This document shows, in pieces, positions 4,891-6,787 of a stretch of DNA of 6,787 nucleotides (position 1 is the stretch's first letter; each line of letters begins with the position of its first letter). The stretch comes from an uncultured Clostridium sp. GTDB lineage: Bacteria > Bacillota > Clostridia > Lachnospirales > Lachnospiraceae. A model generated the notes under the pieces. That model did not search any database. It saw only the letters and a list, made by a program, of their open reading frames with translations, and was not told the DNA's origin. The translations under genes and the position numbers were made by a program. The stretch is taken from contig CATWBR010000246.1 in the NCBI GenBank assembly GCA_958349075.1, forward strand, positions 1 to 6,787. Reading direction: 5' to 3'.

Positions 4891-5945
4891 ACAGGGATGA
4901 GGTAATAAGCCGCGCGCAGCTCAGCGAATCGGCATTTCATAAACTGGAGCAGATTGAGGCCGTCCTTCCGCTGATGGCCGATCTGGTAGGGGCCGATTTG
5001 TTTATAGACTGTATGCAGCCCTCCGACGGCCGGATGTTTGTTGCGGCGCAGGCAGGCCCGGGGCATATGCCCTCCTCCTACCAGAAAAGCGTAGTGGGCT
5101 GTTATGCCAAACCGGAGGATGAGCCGGCTGTCTACCGTGCCATGGAAACGAGTTCCCCGGTGCGCGATATTAAGGCCGTCACCCAGGAAGAGCGGACCGT
5201 GCGGCAGGATGTGGTGCCGGTCCAGGATGAGGACGGAAGGTTTATCGGCGTACTGATTGGAGAGCGCGATGTGAGCCGCGACATAAGGCAGGAACAGAAG
5301 TATGAAGCGCTGGCGCGCAGGGTGGAAAAACAGGATTTTATATACGTGTCACCGGAGGATGCGGCCCGCCGTGAAGTCCATCACCGTGTGAAAAACCACC
5401 TCCAGTTAATTGCAAGCATCATGAATATCCAGGCGCGCAATACGCAGAGCGAGGAAGTGAGACAGGCTTTTCGGGAAAATACGGCGCGCGTCCTGAGCAT
5501 TGCCTCGATCAATGAACTTCTGACATACGGGGAAAATGGGCCGGTACCCCTGAAACCGTTCCTGGAAAAACTCAGGCAGAATCTGACTCTGCTCTATGAT
5601 GCAGGAACATCCGTAAGCCTTATCCTGGAGGGAGACGACCTGACGGTGGACCAGGAGAAGGCAACCGATATTGCGCTGGTGGTCAATGAACTCGTTTCGA
5701 ATGCCTATAAGCATGCATTTACAGGGCTGGCCGGAGGCCGGATAAAAGTTATAATGAAAAAAGGCGGGATGTTTTCCTCCATCACCGTCCAGGATGACGG
5801 AACCGGTTTCGATTTTAATGGGGAGGACAGCTTCGGCTTCGGGATGTCACTTGTCAGAATGACGGTCCGCGGCAAGCTGGGCGGTAAACTCTATGTCACA
5901 TCGGATAAAGAGGGAACTTCCGCCACGTTTGATTTCCGGACATAA
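4887..5945 (+). CDS. soluble HisKA_2 sensor histidine kinase, partner of the ANTAR regulator
   Basis: This 352-residue protein should phosphorylate the upstream regulator at D54. It has no membrane segment or signal peptide, so it senses a cytosolic signal. Residues ~1-135 match the H_kinase_N type (PAS/GAF-like) sensor domain of EutW/PdtaS-like kinases, followed by a short helix (~134-150). The dimerisation/phosphoacceptor helix carries H165-H166-R-V-K-N170, the HisKA_2 signature; H166 is the likely phosphoacceptor. The position after N170, often a second N, is H171. The ATPase domain (~220-352) has its N box with N267, E268 and N272, the G1 box D304-G-T-G307 and a second glycine motif G317-F-G319. 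Its start overlaps the regulator's stop as ATGA, with GGGAGG at 4875-4880. The family is clear; the ligand is not. EutW (ethanolamine) and PdtaS are the closest characterised kinds, but nothing here ties it to ethanolamine. Confidence 0.9.
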   Translation: MNRDEVISRAQLSESAFHKLEQIEAVLPLMADLVGADLFIDCMQPSDGRMFVAAQAGPGHMPSSYQKSVVGCYAKPEDEPAVYRAMETSSPVRDIKAVTQEERTVRQDVVPVQDEDGRFIGVLIGERDVSRDIRQEQKYEALARRVEKQDFIYVSPEDAARREVHHRVKNHLQLIASIMNIQARNTQSEEVRQAFRENTARVLSIASINELLTYGENGPVPLKPFLEKLRQNLTLLYDAGTSVSLILEGDDLTVDQEKATDIALVVNELVSNAYKHAFTGLAGGRIKVIMKKGGMFSSITVQDDGTGFDFNGEDSFGFGMSLVRMTVRGKLGGKLYVTSDKEGTSATFDFRT

Positions 5946-5975
5946 ACAGGTTATTGGCCTCCGGCCGATCGTTGA

Positions 5976-6005
5976 TTGACAAGCAAAGGCGGGGAATAGT
6001 ATAAT
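5976..6005 (+). promoter_or_regulatory. promoter of the right-edge FCD regulator
   Basis: TTGACA (5976-5981) and TATAAT (6000-6005) are perfect hexamers with an 18-base spacer. The -35 box begins 30 bases after the kinase stop codon and no terminator is visible between them, so read-through from the kinase operon is also possible. The predicted start is near 6012. Confidence 0.8.
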
Positions 6006-6013
6006 GATCGTTA

Positions 6014-6035
6014 CAGTTTGGTTTAGTCCAAACTG
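6014..6035. promoter_or_regulatory. operator-like inverted repeat at the transcription start
   Basis: CAGTTTGG (6014-6021) and CCAAACTG (6028-6035) are perfect 8-bp arms around a 6-base TTTAGT spacer. The site starts within a few bases of the predicted transcription start, where a bound protein would block RNA polymerase. No T-run follows, so it is not a terminator. It is best read as an autoregulatory operator for the GntR/FCD protein that follows. Confidence 0.6.
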
Positions 6036-6061
6036 CAAACAAATGGGAAAAGGGAGCGCTT

Positions 6062-6787
6062 ATGTTACCTGAAATTGATACAAAGATCGAGAGAATCGAA
6101 AAAAATGAGTTATACAGCTCTAAAATATATAATCAGCTCAAGCTTTTGATTATCACCGGTCAGATTAAGCCGGGAACGGTTATCAATGAGAGAGAATATT
6201 CAAAGCTCCTGGATGTCAGCAGAACTCCACTGCGCGATGCACTGCGCTCACTGGAAAATGAGGGGTGGATTGAACAGGCCGGGAAGAACCGTAAGATTGC
6301 GGTCCTTCTGTGGAGAGACATTCTGGAGTTATTTGAGATACGTGAACCTCTGGATATCCTGTGCTTTGAACTGGCTTTTCCAAAGGTGACTCCGGCACAT
6401 ATCGGCCATCTTAGGAAAATTATCGAGGAGATGGACCTTTTTGCCGTGCGCAATGCCAATGATTACTACACCCTGATGAAGATGGACACCAATTTCCACA
6501 ACTATTTTGCCCGCATTACCGGTAACAGCCAGTTGATTAAGATCCAGGACAGCATCAGTGAGAAGGTAGTCCGTTCATCCGTGCTCAGCATGAAGTACAG
6601 CATGCACGGGGGAAGGAATTTTGCCGCCGATCATATCGGAATCCTGAACAGCGTCGAGGAGGGAGACTTGGAAAAGGGCAAGGAACTGCTCCATATTCAT
6701 TACGGTTCCTGGAAGAAACGCCTTCTTGTCATACCGGAGCGGCTGAATTTTGATCCGCAGGACGGCGATGCGGAAATTAAAGAAGAG
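6062..6787 (+). CDS. GntR/FadR-family FCD transcriptional regulator (3' end outside the window)
   Basis: The frame is open for 242 codons from the ATG at 6062 to the right edge, with no stop codon. AGGGAG (6051-6056) supports this start. Residues ~17-80 are a classical GntR winged helix: G33-I35-P37-G38 turn, then the S53-R-T-P-L-R-D-A-L recognition helix and L64-E-G68. Residues ~85-220 are an FCD domain with the ligand set D142, H146, H191 and H213, the last two 22 residues apart. Proteins of this class bind small carboxylates and usually repress nearby catabolic genes. FCD regulators are typically 220-250 residues, so nearly all of this protein is present and only a short tail should be missing. 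It has its own promoter and a palindrome at the start site, pointing to autoregulation. Its targets probably lie to the right of the window. It differs from the regulator at 243-950 in its DNA-binding domain. Confidence 0.88.
   Translation, partial: MLPEIDTKIERIEKNELYSSKIYNQLKLLIITGQIKPGTVINEREYSKLLDVSRTPLRDALRSLENEGWIEQAGKNRKIAVLLWRDILELFEIREPLDILCFELAFPKVTPAHIGHLRKIIEEMDLFAVRNANDYYTLMKMDTNFHNYFARITGNSQLIKIQDSISEKVVRSSVLSMKYSMHGGRNFAADHIGILNSVEEGDLEKGKELLHIHYGSWKKRLLVIPERLNFDPQDGDAEIKEE

Noticed and set aside
4461..5066. Minus-strand frame of 201 codons
   Set aside because: It is antisense to the ANTAR regulator and the kinase start, both of which have clear domains and ribosome binding sites.
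4162..5945. Naming the two-component pair eutV/eutW
   Set aside because: The architecture is related, but the duplicated ANTAR domain and absence of any ethanolamine genes make the name unsupported.

Overview
The window looks like chromosomal DNA from a mid-GC member of the Clostridia, most likely a gut-type Lachnospiraceae in the broad Enterocloster/Hungatella/Lachnoclostridium range. This rests on Gram-positive style TTGACA/TATAAT promoters, strong AGGAG-type ribosome binding sites, roughly 50% GC codon use, and the gene families present: an iron-sulfur serine dehydratase, an EutV/EutW-like ANTAR two-component pair, and FCD regulators. The taxon is an inference. All recognised genes lie on the + strand. 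I see no rRNA, tRNA, CRISPR array, insertion sequence or phage gene.

Layout. Positions 1-242 are non-coding and hold a strong promoter and an inverted repeat. 243-950 is a regulator with an FCD ligand-binding domain on a non-GntR winged helix. 951-1236 is a regulatory gap with a long interrupted stem ending in T6, a promoter and an operator-like palindrome. 1237-2130 is an aldolase/lyase of the DapA/NanA superfamily that lacks the DapA substrate arginine. 2200-3795 is a single-chain, iron-sulfur L-serine-dehydratase-like enzyme. 3796-4161 is a 366-base gap rich in palindromes, ending in direct repeats and a consensus promoter. 4162-4890 is a response regulator with two tandem ANTAR RNA-binding domains. 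4887-5945 overlaps it by four bases and is a soluble HisKA_2 histidine kinase. 5946-6061 carries another consensus promoter with a palindrome just downstream. 6062-6787 is a GntR/FadR-type FCD regulator that runs off the right edge.

How the genes may work together. The first regulator probably senses a small carboxylic acid and controls itself and/or the two enzymes behind it. Both enzymes belong to families with pyruvate or another 2-oxo acid as product or substrate, so they could form a short catabolic route in which a DapA-like step and a beta-elimination/deamination step feed 2-oxo acids into central metabolism. Both are divergent from the reference enzymes, so the true substrate is open. 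The ANTAR/kinase operon is a separate unit of the EutVW/PdtaRS kind, acting by RNA binding (antitermination) rather than DNA binding. No ethanolamine genes are in the window, so its signal and targets are unknown. The most unusual items are the tandem ANTAR output, the structured RNA-like element at 1005-1096, and the non-canonical aldolase/dehydratase pair.
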